Shown: one piece after another, positions 50,941 to 57,325 of the stretch
How the letters are laid out: each line of letters begins with the position of its first letter
How positions within the stretch are numbered: the first letter of the stretch is position 1
Source: a virus
Strand: one strand, 5' to 3'
Virus record (IMG/VR): IMGVR_UViG_3300036830_000158
Coordinates: 1-63,581 of that record
DNA: 63,581 nucleotides
The notes under the pieces: model-generated
What the model saw: only the letters and a program-made list of their open reading frames with translations
What the model was told of the DNA's origin: nothing
Database searches by the model: none
Program-made: the position numbers and the translations under genes

Positions 50941-51210
50941 ATGAACGAGCATGTCAAGCCCCGCAATGTTCTTCCGGCCTCGCTGCCGCCGCGGGGCTTG
51001 AGGCGTGTGGAGGCGGCGGCATATGTCGGGGTCTCCCCGAGTACTTTCGATGAAATGATCCGCGACGGGTTCATGCCTACCCCGAAGCGGTTCCGCGGCT
51101 GCATTATTTGGGACCGCATGGCATTGGACGAAGCCTTCACTTGTCTTCCTGACAGGGAAGGCGCAAAACCGGCCTCGACCAATCCGTGGGACGCCATGAG
51201 CAATGTTTAA
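50941..51210 (+). CDS. Excisionase / AlpA-like HTH protein
   Basis: 89 aa with a MerR-type short HTH: LRRVEAAAYVGVSPSTFDEM, IRDGFMPTPKRFRGCIIWDR. Proteins of this type direct the integrase toward excision. Its stop overlaps the integrase start (TAATG), so both are made together. Confidence 0.75.
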   Translation: MNEHVKPRNVLPASLPPRGLRRVEAAAYVGVSPSTFDEMIRDGFMPTPKRFRGCIIWDRMALDEAFTCLPDREGAKPASTNPWDAMSNV

Positions 51211-52298
51211 TGGTTAGGGTGCGGCTCAAATATGTTATCGCCGATGTTGATCGGCACGGGAACGTTCGCTATTATTTTCGCCGTCGCGGACGCAAGGGCA
51301 AACTCCGATTGCCTGGCCTGCCTGGCTCCGATGAGTTCAACGCGGCCCATGCCGCCGCTCTAGCAGGCAGGCCGCCGCCGGTCAAAATTACTCAACCGCT
51401 TTTAGAGCGCGCACCGCTCGGGACGCTTGAATGGCTCCGCAAGAGCTATTTCTCTTCCATCGAGTTCGGTGGGCTTTCTTCTTATACGCAGCGCGACCGC
51501 CGGAATATTCTGAAGGCGATTTGCGCCGAAACCCTCTCGCCCCATGATCCAACGCGCATTGGCGACCTGCCCTTCGTGCAGATGTCGGAAAAGAGCGTTC
51601 GGATGCTCCGCAACCGCAAGAAAGACGCCCCGAACGCAGCGAACAATTGGGTCAGCGCCCTGAGCACTCTCTTCAAATGGGCAATCGAGGAGAACCTTGC
51701 CGAAGTCAATCCGGCGCGCGACGTGCCGAAAATCGGAATATCGACTGAAGGCTATCATACCTGGGCAACCGAGGAGATCAAACAATACGAGGCTGTCCAC
51801 CAGATAGGAACCCAGGCGCGTCTCGCCCTCGCGCTGCTCGCCTATACCGGGCTGCGTCGAAGCGATGTCATCCGCATTGGCCCCCAGCACGTCGATGCTG
51901 ATGGCGCGCTGGTCCTCAAGCCTCAGAAGACGAAGAAGACTAACGTAACCGTCCATGTGCCGATTTTGCCGGAGCTGCAAAAAGTGATCTTGGCAACGCG
52001 CTGTGGACATCTCACATATCTGACCAGCGAATGGGACCGGCCATGGTCCGCGGCGGGCTTTTCGTCTCGTTTCAAGCAATGGTGTAAGGAGGCCAAGCTG
52101 GGGCATTGCAGCGCTCATGGCCTGCGAAAAGCTGGGGCCTGTTTAGCTGCCGAGAATGGTGCGACAGAACAGCAAATGATGGCAATTTTTGGCTGGAAAA
52201 CAGCCAGCATGGCGAGCAAATATACGCGGGCCGCGAACCGCAAAAAGATCGCTGGCGCAAGCATCCATTTGCTCTCGAAAAGGCGGAACGAGACTTGA
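51210..52298 (+). CDS. int: Tyrosine integrase
   Basis: 362 aa from the ATG at 51210. A small N-terminal arm-binding domain (MVRVRLKYVIADVDRHGN) and a core-binding helical domain come first. The catalytic domain has Arg in YTGLRRSDVIRI, a Lys-containing turn, then HGLRKAGACLAAENGATEQQ and the closing GWKTASMASKYTRAA with the nucleophilic Tyr. It inserts the phage at a host attachment site. Xis lies directly upstream and a candidate attP directly downstream. Confidence 0.9.
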   Translation: MVRVRLKYVIADVDRHGNVRYYFRRRGRKGKLRLPGLPGSDEFNAAHAAALAGRPPPVKITQPLLERAPLGTLEWLRKSYFSSIEFGGLSSYTQRDRRNILKAICAETLSPHDPTRIGDLPFVQMSEKSVRMLRNRKKDAPNAANNWVSALSTLFKWAIEENLAEVNPARDVPKIGISTEGYHTWATEEIKQYEAVHQIGTQARLALALLAYTGLRRSDVIRIGPQHVDADGALVLKPQKTKKTNVTVHVPILPELQKVILATRCGHLTYLTSEWDRPWSAAGFSSRFKQWCKEAKLGHCSAHGLRKAGACLAAENGATEQQMMAIFGWKTASMASKYTRAANRKKIAGASIHLLSKRRNET

Positions 52299-52560
52299 AC
52301 AAATGTGTCCCACTTTCGCTCCCGATTTTCCATCGGTGGGACCATTTAGCGAGAAACACCAATGAAATCAATGCTCAATTTAAGCAGATAAAGTTTTATC
52401 TTTTCTTTCTTTTTCTAGTGGAAACAACAACTTAAACGGCGGTGGGACTCATTTTTATTTTGATTTTTATTAAGCTTTTCGCCGTTTGTGTCCCACCCAA
52501 AAAGGGGGCCGAGCCGGCCAATGTGATCGATTTGAAGCTATCCAAGAGGAAGGCGGGGTG
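52299..52560. other. Candidate attP region with arm-like repeats
   Basis: No gene is evident. The stretch is unusually A+T-rich and carries four copies of GTCCCA/TGGGAC at about 52309, 52337, 52441 and 52491 in inverted pairs, spaced like integrase arm sites. Directly after int is the usual place for attP. The core crossover sequence cannot be identified without a host junction. Confidence 0.5.
52525..52545 (+). repeat. Duplicated leader B, copy 1
   Basis: TTTGAAGCTATC-C-AAGAGGA, matching the copy at 52808-52828 except for one central base. Both precede short genes (52561 and 52836) and supply the AAGAGGA Shine-Dalgarno sequence. Confidence 0.65.
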
Positions 52561-52737
52561 ATGGGCGGCGAGGATAGTCAACCATGCACGCCGAGTTGGT
52601 GCGGCGAAGGCCATGGGGCGAAATGCTTCAACGCCGGACGTTGCCTTCGGAACGTAAAACGCGGATCCCATGCGAAAGGGGATGATGAAGCCCGCAGACC
52701 AGGAACCAAAGCGTCGGCGGGGGGAGTCCCTAAGTAG
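52561..52737 (+). CDS. Small Cys-containing hypothetical protein
   Basis: 58 aa from the ATG at 52561 (MGGEDSQPCTPSWCGEGHGA), with three Cys and one His in the first 32 residues that might bind zinc. It follows leader B. Weak support. Confidence 0.4.
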   Translation: MGGEDSQPCTPSWCGEGHGAKCFNAGRCLRNVKRGSHAKGDDEARRPGTKASAGGVPK

Positions 52738-52807
52738 GCCGGTCGCCCGGCGGAGGGCGACTGCAACGTCTGAGATATGGACGCGACAGGAGGGAGAGAC
52801 CCCGTCA

Positions 52808-52828
52808 TTTTGAAGCTATCGAAGAGGA
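52808..52828 (+). repeat. Duplicated leader B, copy 2
   Basis: Copy of the element at 52525-52545, here just before the TTG start of the 142-aa gene. Confidence 0.65.
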
Positions 52829-52835
52829 GAGCAGT

Positions 52836-53264
52836 TTGAGTAAGCGCAAAGGCGATCCCGGCTATTCCGATGGCTGGTGCATTCATTTTCGAAGCATCGG
52901 TCAATTTGATACGTGTGAGGTGGGTGTCAGCTATAACGATTTTCATGGCACGCCATTCGCCGAACGTCCCTGCTTTTTGCTCAAGGGCAAGCCGAAACCG
53001 GGCGCGAAATCATGCCCGCACTTGCGCCTTCCGACGGCGGAAGAGATGGCTGCGCATGAGATTTGGGTGCAGGGGCACATGGGCAAGGTGGCGACCGTCA
53101 TGAAGGGCATCGCCCCATGGCGACAGAAGCACAAGGGCAAGTCAGCGCGAGAAGTCGTCGAATGCCCGGCTTGCAGGGGCCGACTTCATCTCTCGATAGC
53201 GGCATATAATGGGCACGTCCACGGCAGATGCGAGACCGATGGCTGTGTTAATTGGATGGAGTAG
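52836..53264 (+). CDS. Putative zinc-binding protein
   Basis: 142 aa from a TTG at 52836 with AAGAGGAG upstream. The C-terminal 35 residues (VVECPACRGRLHLSIAAYNG, then CETDGCVNWME) form a clear C2...C2 zinc ribbon. The middle has further Cys residues (CEVGVSYN, ERPCFLL, SCPHLR). Function unknown. Confidence 0.6.
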   Translation: MSKRKGDPGYSDGWCIHFRSIGQFDTCEVGVSYNDFHGTPFAERPCFLLKGKPKPGAKSCPHLRLPTAEEMAAHEIWVQGHMGKVATVMKGIAPWRQKHKGKSAREVVECPACRGRLHLSIAAYNGHVHGRCETDGCVNWME

Positions 53265-53277
53265 ACGATGGTGGACG

Positions 53278-53442
53278 ATGCTCGCTGAAATGCGTGCCGC
53301 CGAGACCTTGCCCTGGGACCGCAAGCGGGCGCTGCTCAACGCGAAGATTTTTCCCCAAATGACAAACTGGCTGCCGGATGACGAGGCGGCGCAACTCCGT
53401 TTCGAGTTTGCGGCGGAATTGGCGCGTCTCAACCTGGCCTGA
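53278..53442 (+). CDS. Small helical hypothetical protein
   Basis: 54 aa from the ATG at 53278 (MLAEMRAAETLPWDRKRALL), ending LRFEFAAELARLNLA. Helical throughout; the longer in-frame start upstream would overlap the zinc-ribbon gene. Confidence 0.45.
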   Translation: MLAEMRAAETLPWDRKRALLNAKIFPQMTNWLPDDEAAQLRFEFAAELARLNLA

Positions 53443-53571
53443 ACCGAGGCCAGACATTGGCGGCCCGCATTCGCTGTTGGCCAGCCGCGCTGACAATCCA
53501 TCCGACCGCTGATTATCCTCGTCTCGAGATCCGCTTACGTAATTTTCCCTATGCCGGATTATGCAAAGCAC

Positions 53572-53622
53572 TTGTGCAGCACAAAATGCACAACATGTGC
53601 AATTTTGCGCTTGCACCGTGCA
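53572..53622. promoter_or_regulatory. Operator cluster of the TGCACA family
   Basis: TTGTGC-A-GCACAA (53572-53584), TGCACA-ACA-TGTGCA (53587-53601) and TGCAC-C-GTGCA (53612-53622) stand close together in a gene-free stretch, about 50 bases before the gene at 53671. GTGCAT and GTGCAC follow at 53701 and 53711. This looks like a second repressor-controlled promoter that governs the membrane protein and glycosyltransferase genes. Confidence 0.65.
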
Positions 53623-53670
53623 TTTCTTTACGCCACAGTGGAAATGCACTGGATGCGAGGGGATTGAGCG

Positions 53671-53940
53671 ATGTCGGAACGCCATTTGGCGGGCCGCGAT
53701 GTGCATAAATGTGCACACCGTCCGCATATATTTTTTGATCGGACCACCGATTTCGGTTCGAGCGGCTCCGATCCCGCCATTGCCACGGACGGTGCGGCTC
53801 CGTTCCGTACACAGACCTCTCGGCGCCCCATTCTCGGAGCCGTCATGGCCATGGCCGTCGGCATCGTCCTGGTGGTCGCGGTCTGGCTGCTCGGGTCTGC
53901 GGCCGTCGCGGTGTCGGGGTGGATCGGGGGGATGCTGTGA
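53671..53940 (+). CDS. Membrane protein partnered with the glycosyltransferase
   Basis: 89 aa: a polar N-terminus with His and Asp, then one hydrophobic helix (AVMAMAVGIVLVVAVWLLGS). Its stop overlaps the glycosyltransferase ATG (TGATG). It may anchor that enzyme. Operators stand directly before and inside its first codons. Confidence 0.55.
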   Translation: MSERHLAGRDVHKCAHRPHIFFDRTTDFGSSGSDPAIATDGAAPFRTQTSRRPILGAVMAMAVGIVLVVAVWLLGSAAVAVSGWIGGML

Positions 53941-54875
53941 TGCAGCGCGTGCTGATCGGGGTCTGCACATGCCTGCGTCCAAAAATGCTGGAGCGCTGTC
54001 TCGACAGTCTCGTTGAGCAGCTGTTCAGTTCCGATATCGTCGTCGAGACCATCGTCGTCGATAATGACCGTGATCCATCGGCGCGTGACGTGGTCCAGCG
54101 CATCGCGGGTCGATCCTGGCTCCCGCTCAAATACAAGCATGTCCGGCGGCGCGGCATTGCGATCGCCAGGAACGCCGTGCTGGATCACGCCAAATTACGG
54201 CATTGTTTCGATTGGGTCGCCTTCATCGATGACGATGAGGTCGCCGACCCGGATTGGATTGCGGCCCTGATGGCGCCGGAATATCGCGCCACCCCAGTGC
54301 TGATGGGACGGCAGGAGCTCATCTATCCGGACCCGTTGCCGTTCTGGGGGACGCGCCGCCAAAAGCCGCGACGGCGCGAAGGCGAGGCCGTGAAAACGGC
54401 GTATACCAACAATGTGCGATTCAGCACCGATCTGATCGGCGCGGGACTGCGCTTCAATGAAGCGCTCGGGCTCATGGGCGGCGAGGATCAGGAGTTTTTC
54501 ACCGAGGCCTACAAACGCGGCTTCCAGATCCGGCGCACCGAGCGCGCGATCACTCACGAAACGGTCCATGCCGAAAGGCTCACATATCGCGCCCAATTCG
54601 GCCGCGCTTACTGGTGTGCGGCATCAAACCTGCGCCGGCTGGCCGTCGACAGAGGCTGGCTGCGCGCGGGACTGATCAAGGCGCATACGGTGCCGATCAG
54701 CATTGTCTTCGGCGCGCTTGAAGTCCTGGCGAGTCCGCTTTTCATCGCTGGCGGCGTGACGACGTTCAAGCGGCGAGCGCTCGCCGGCGGCAAGAAGATT
54801 GCCAAAGGGCTAGGACGGGCGACAGCCATGACTGGATGCCTGCCAAGGCCGTATCTGCATGTGGTGGGGGAATGA
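53940..54875 (+). CDS. Family 2 glycosyltransferase
   Basis: 311 aa from the ATG at 53940. A GT-A fold: VLIGVCTCLRPKMLERCLDS at the start, VVDNDRDPSARDVV, RGIAIARNAVLDHAK, then VAFIDDDEVADPDWI with the DxD-like metal site. The acceptor region FNEALGLMGGEDQEFFTEAY has the ED motif, and two hydrophobic C-terminal helices suggest membrane contact. Temperate phages use such enzymes to change lipopolysaccharide and block superinfection (seroconversion). Confidence 0.8.
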   Translation: MQRVLIGVCTCLRPKMLERCLDSLVEQLFSSDIVVETIVVDNDRDPSARDVVQRIAGRSWLPLKYKHVRRRGIAIARNAVLDHAKLRHCFDWVAFIDDDEVADPDWIAALMAPEYRATPVLMGRQELIYPDPLPFWGTRRQKPRRREGEAVKTAYTNNVRFSTDLIGAGLRFNEALGLMGGEDQEFFTEAYKRGFQIRRTERAITHETVHAERLTYRAQFGRAYWCAASNLRRLAVDRGWLRAGLIKAHTVPISIVFGALEVLASPLFIAGGVTTFKRRALAGGKKIAKGLGRATAMTGCLPRPYLHVVGE

Positions 54876-54976
54876 TGACCGGTTCCAGACCTATGAATTT
54901 CAGCGGCGCCTCCCGCCACTGGTCACAGTTCCCGACGATGCGTCGGGAAGGTGGCCCTGGCCTGGCGAAATCCTGA
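54872..54976 (+). CDS. Possible 34-aa peptide
   Basis: A frame MMTGSRPMNFSGASRHWSQF then PTMRREGGPGLAKS starts in an ATGA overlap with the glycosyltransferase end. No other gene occupies 54876-55094. Only the overlap supports it. Confidence 0.3.
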   Translation: MMTGSRPMNFSGASRHWSQFPTMRREGGPGLAKS

Positions 54977-55094
54977 TGATCCTTCGCCGGACGCAGGTCA
55001 CCAGGTCGGGGCCAACCGGCCAGTCAATCCCAGCAAAGGGTTGACCGGCGAAGCGCATGACGGAGCCTTATCTGACAACCCACGGGGATTAATA

Positions 55095-55493
55095 ATGAGA
55101 ATCCAGAGCTTTGAAATCCCGCTCAGAGGCCACGTAAATAACAATGCGCCATCCGCCGAATTGCCGCGCCCGATGCAGGCCCGGCGCTTGCTCGATCATT
55201 GGGCGGATTTCAGGCGCCAGCATCAATTCAAGCTCGGCGATTTGGTCGAATGGAAACCGGGGTGGAACGGCGAATATCGGGTGCCATCGATAGACGCCGT
55301 CGCTGTCGTGATCGATCTTTATGATCCGCCATTATTCGATGACGAATCGAGAGCCGGCATGCCCTGTTTCGGACACGAATTCGATATCCGGATCGCCTTT
55401 ATCGACAATGATGGCGGCCTGATCTCCCTGGCGGTCTCATCGCGGCTTTTCCAGCCCTATGCCGGCGCGGTTGAGACCGGCGTCGGGGAGTAG
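55095..55493 (+). CDS. Hypothetical protein
   Basis: 132 aa from the ATG at 55095 (MRIQSFEIPLRGHVNNNAPS). Beta-rich with a conserved-looking strand-turn core (FKLGDLVEWKPGWNGEYRVP, FDIRIAFIDNDGGLISLAVS). No family recognised. Confidence 0.5.
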   Translation: MRIQSFEIPLRGHVNNNAPSAELPRPMQARRLLDHWADFRRQHQFKLGDLVEWKPGWNGEYRVPSIDAVAVVIDLYDPPLFDDESRAGMPCFGHEFDIRIAFIDNDGGLISLAVSSRLFQPYAGAVETGVGE

Positions 55494-55497
55494 CGCG

Positions 55498-55860
55498 ATG
55501 GAAACGAAGCTCTTCGAAATCCGCGACCGGGGGACCTTTATGCCGATGCTGGCAATCCGGCTCCAGATCGATCCGGGCTCGTCAAACGACGAATGGCTGC
55601 TCCGCCGCGCCGGCTATGCGGCGGAAGATATCGAAGCTGGCCGGCTCGTGCTCTTCGTCATGCTTGCGGGGGGAAATGGGTCAGCAATATGCGATCCATA
55701 CGATTGGGGATCGCATAGCCACACGCTGACGCCAGCGCATGAATACATCGCCTCGCATTGGGACGAACTCATATCAGGCCAAGTCATCGACGCCGAATTC
55801 ATCCGCAGCGAGCGGGATGAGCCAAGGAAGAGCGAGCGGCTGACGGAAGTGGCGTGGTAG
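55498..55860 (+). CDS. Conserved small phage protein
   Basis: 120 aa from the ATG at 55498 (METKLFEIRDRGTFMPMLAI). This opening and the segment RLVLFVMLAGGNGSAICDPY belong to a family frequent in phages of alphaproteobacteria; function unknown. Four bases after the preceding gene. Confidence 0.65.
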   Translation: METKLFEIRDRGTFMPMLAIRLQIDPGSSNDEWLLRRAGYAAEDIEAGRLVLFVMLAGGNGSAICDPYDWGSHSHTLTPAHEYIASHWDELISGQVIDAEFIRSERDEPRKSERLTEVAW

Positions 55861-55884
55861 GGGCGGAAAGGAGACCGGCAGCCA

Positions 55885-56157
55885 ATGATCGACACAAGCG
55901 CAAAATATCTGATCTGGCTCAATGAGAAGCGTGGCTGGCTTGGGCCTCGTGCGTGCGGGACGATGGGAGTTGCCTCTCATGCCGGCCGGTACAGTCTCAG
56001 AGAAGCCGAGGCATTCTGTGAGACCGCCAACCGACATCTGGAGCCGAGGCGGGAGCCCAGCGCGGTTCTCTTTCTCGCGCCCGAGGCTTTACAGATCGAC
56101 AGGATCGAAACCTTTAGCGGTGGGTCTTCTCTGGCCGCCGCTTCTCCCGGCCCCTGA
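55885..56157 (+). CDS. Small hypothetical protein
   Basis: 90 aa (MIDTSAKYLIWLNEKRGWLG, then RYSLREAEAFCETANRHLEP). It ends directly before a strong terminator, so it is the last gene of this transcript. The middle resembles short phage ORFs of unknown role. Confidence 0.55.
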   Translation: MIDTSAKYLIWLNEKRGWLGPRACGTMGVASHAGRYSLREAEAFCETANRHLEPRREPSAVLFLAPEALQIDRIETFSGGSSLAAASPGP

Positions 56158-56167
56158 AGCCGGGCGT

Positions 56168-56208
56168 CCGCCGAGGCTGCGCCCAAACATAGCCTCGGCG
56201 GATTTTGT
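56168..56208 (+). terminator. Strong rho-independent terminator before the CRISPR operon
   Basis: Perfect 11-bp stem CCGCCGAGGCT/AGCCTCGGCGG with a 12-nt loop, followed by ATTTTGTT. It separates the upstream early genes from the CRISPR module, so that module needs its own promoter. Confidence 0.85.
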
Positions 56209-56426
56209 TCCTGGCCTGAAAAACCGGGAAAGCCCTGAACCGGCAGTTTTATCTTCTTCAGCGTCGACGGGACGCCGATCCAGGGCCACTACGCGTGAGA
56301 GCGCAAAAAGCGGGGTGGAGGATGCTCGGGGCTGTTTTTGGCTCCCTCGAAACGACTTCGAGCATCCAACCGCCGAATCAGTACAGCGAACGAATCGGTA
56401 TCGCGAAAAAGTGACGGGTCGATGAC
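56209..56426 (+). promoter_or_regulatory. Control region of the CRISPR operon with an inverted repeat
   Basis: Gene-free stretch holding GGATGCTCG (56320-56328) and its exact complement CGAGCATCC (56359-56367), 30 bases apart with a T-run between. It may be a bipartite operator for the downstream XRE protein or an RNA stem. No good -35/-10 pair was found by eye. Confidence 0.5.
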
Positions 56427-56783
56427 ATGGATATGCGCAGTGAGAAACCAACTGGCCTTGCAGCGCGCATCGGCGCGGCGCTTAGAGCGATACGGAAAGA
56501 GCGCGGGCTGACCTTGAAGCAGATCGCGAATCATATGCAGACGACGGCGCAAACCGTGCAGCGGCTGGAAACCGCCAATATGACGATGTCACTGGAGTGG
56601 CTCGATGAATATTGCCGTATTCTTCATATCCCTCCCGCCGAGCTCTTCGACGATGATGTCGAGGACATCCTATCGCGGCGCAAATCCATCGGCAAAGCCC
56701 GCAGCGATGCTAAGAAGCTACGGATCGACGCCCTCGATTTTATCGGCCATGTCGACGAATTCCTGGAGCGGACCGATGGCTGA
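56427..56783 (+). CDS. XRE-family HTH regulator, first gene of the CRISPR operon
   Basis: 118 aa. HTH at residues about 14-60: GAALRAIRKERGLTLKQIAN, then TTAQTVQRLETANMTMSLEW, and a short helical C-terminus. The internal start codons favour the ATG at 56427. It overlaps the LuxR-type gene by 8 bases. As the leading gene with a dyad upstream, it is the likely autorepressor of the CRISPR-Cas operon. Confidence 0.75.
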   Translation: MDMRSEKPTGLAARIGAALRAIRKERGLTLKQIANHMQTTAQTVQRLETANMTMSLEWLDEYCRILHIPPAELFDDDVEDILSRRKSIGKARSDAKKLRIDALDFIGHVDEFLERTDG

Positions 56784-57048
56784 TGGCGTTGAACCGGTCG
56801 GGCTGCTGGCGTGCCCGAGGCTGTCGCCGCGCGAATGGCAGGTGCTCGGCCACATCGTCAATGGCACTTCGACAAAGATGATCGGACGGCTGCTCGATCT
56901 GTCGCCGCGCACGGTCGAGGTGCATCGGCAGCGCGTGCTCAGAAAGACCGGCGCCAGAAACGCCGCCCATGTCGCCGCGCTTGCCGGGCGGCATGGCTGG
57001 GTTGCCGATATCGCCCCCCCGAAACGGGCAAGGCCACCCGATGTCTGA
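56776..57048 (+). CDS. LuxR-type HTH protein
   Basis: 90 aa from the ATG at 56776. It is essentially a bare GerE/LuxR DNA-binding domain: LSPREWQVLGHIVNGTSTKM, IGRLLDLSPRTVEVHRQRVL, RKTGARNAAHVAALA, without a sensor domain. It overlaps the XRE gene and, by 8 bases, the small membrane protein gene. It probably takes part in switching the operon on, but the target sites are unknown. Confidence 0.8.
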   Translation: MADGVEPVGLLACPRLSPREWQVLGHIVNGTSTKMIGRLLDLSPRTVEVHRQRVLRKTGARNAAHVAALAGRHGWVADIAPPKRARPPDV

Positions 57049-57325
57049 CACTGATCTTTGCCCGGACCTTGAGGGCGTCGACCGGGAACGCCCCGGCGAC
57101 ATCCTGACGATCTTGATCGGCTACCCGGCGATGCTCGCCGCCATTTTCGCAGCGCTCTACAACGCGGAGACGCTTATCTGGAAATGGGTCGTGCTGCTCT
57201 GCGCCGGCTTCATGATTGCCCGGTTCGGTAATCTGCTTGCCCAGGACAAAGCCCGTATCGATCGTAATATCGAGCGGCTCCATCGCGAAATTCGGCGCAG
57301 AACGGAGCAGAACGGAGATGGCTGA
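57041..57325 (+). CDS. Two-span membrane protein of the CRISPR operon
   Basis: 94 aa from the ATG at 57041. After an acidic N-terminus it has two hydrophobic helices (ILTILIGYPAMLAAIFAALY and IWKWVVLLCAGFMIARFG), then a basic helical tail (DKARIDRNIERLHREIRRRT). It overlaps the Cas12-like gene by 8 bases. It may anchor or sense at the membrane for the CRISPR module. No known cas family matches. Confidence 0.6.
   Translation: MSDTDLCPDLEGVDRERPGDILTILIGYPAMLAAIFAALYNAETLIWKWVVLLCAGFMIARFGNLLAQDKARIDRNIERLHREIRRRTEQNGDG

Noticed and set aside
49654-50952. 432-codon leftward frame across three early genes
   Set aside because: It spans the pentamer tracts and three well-supported rightward genes; it lacks any domain.
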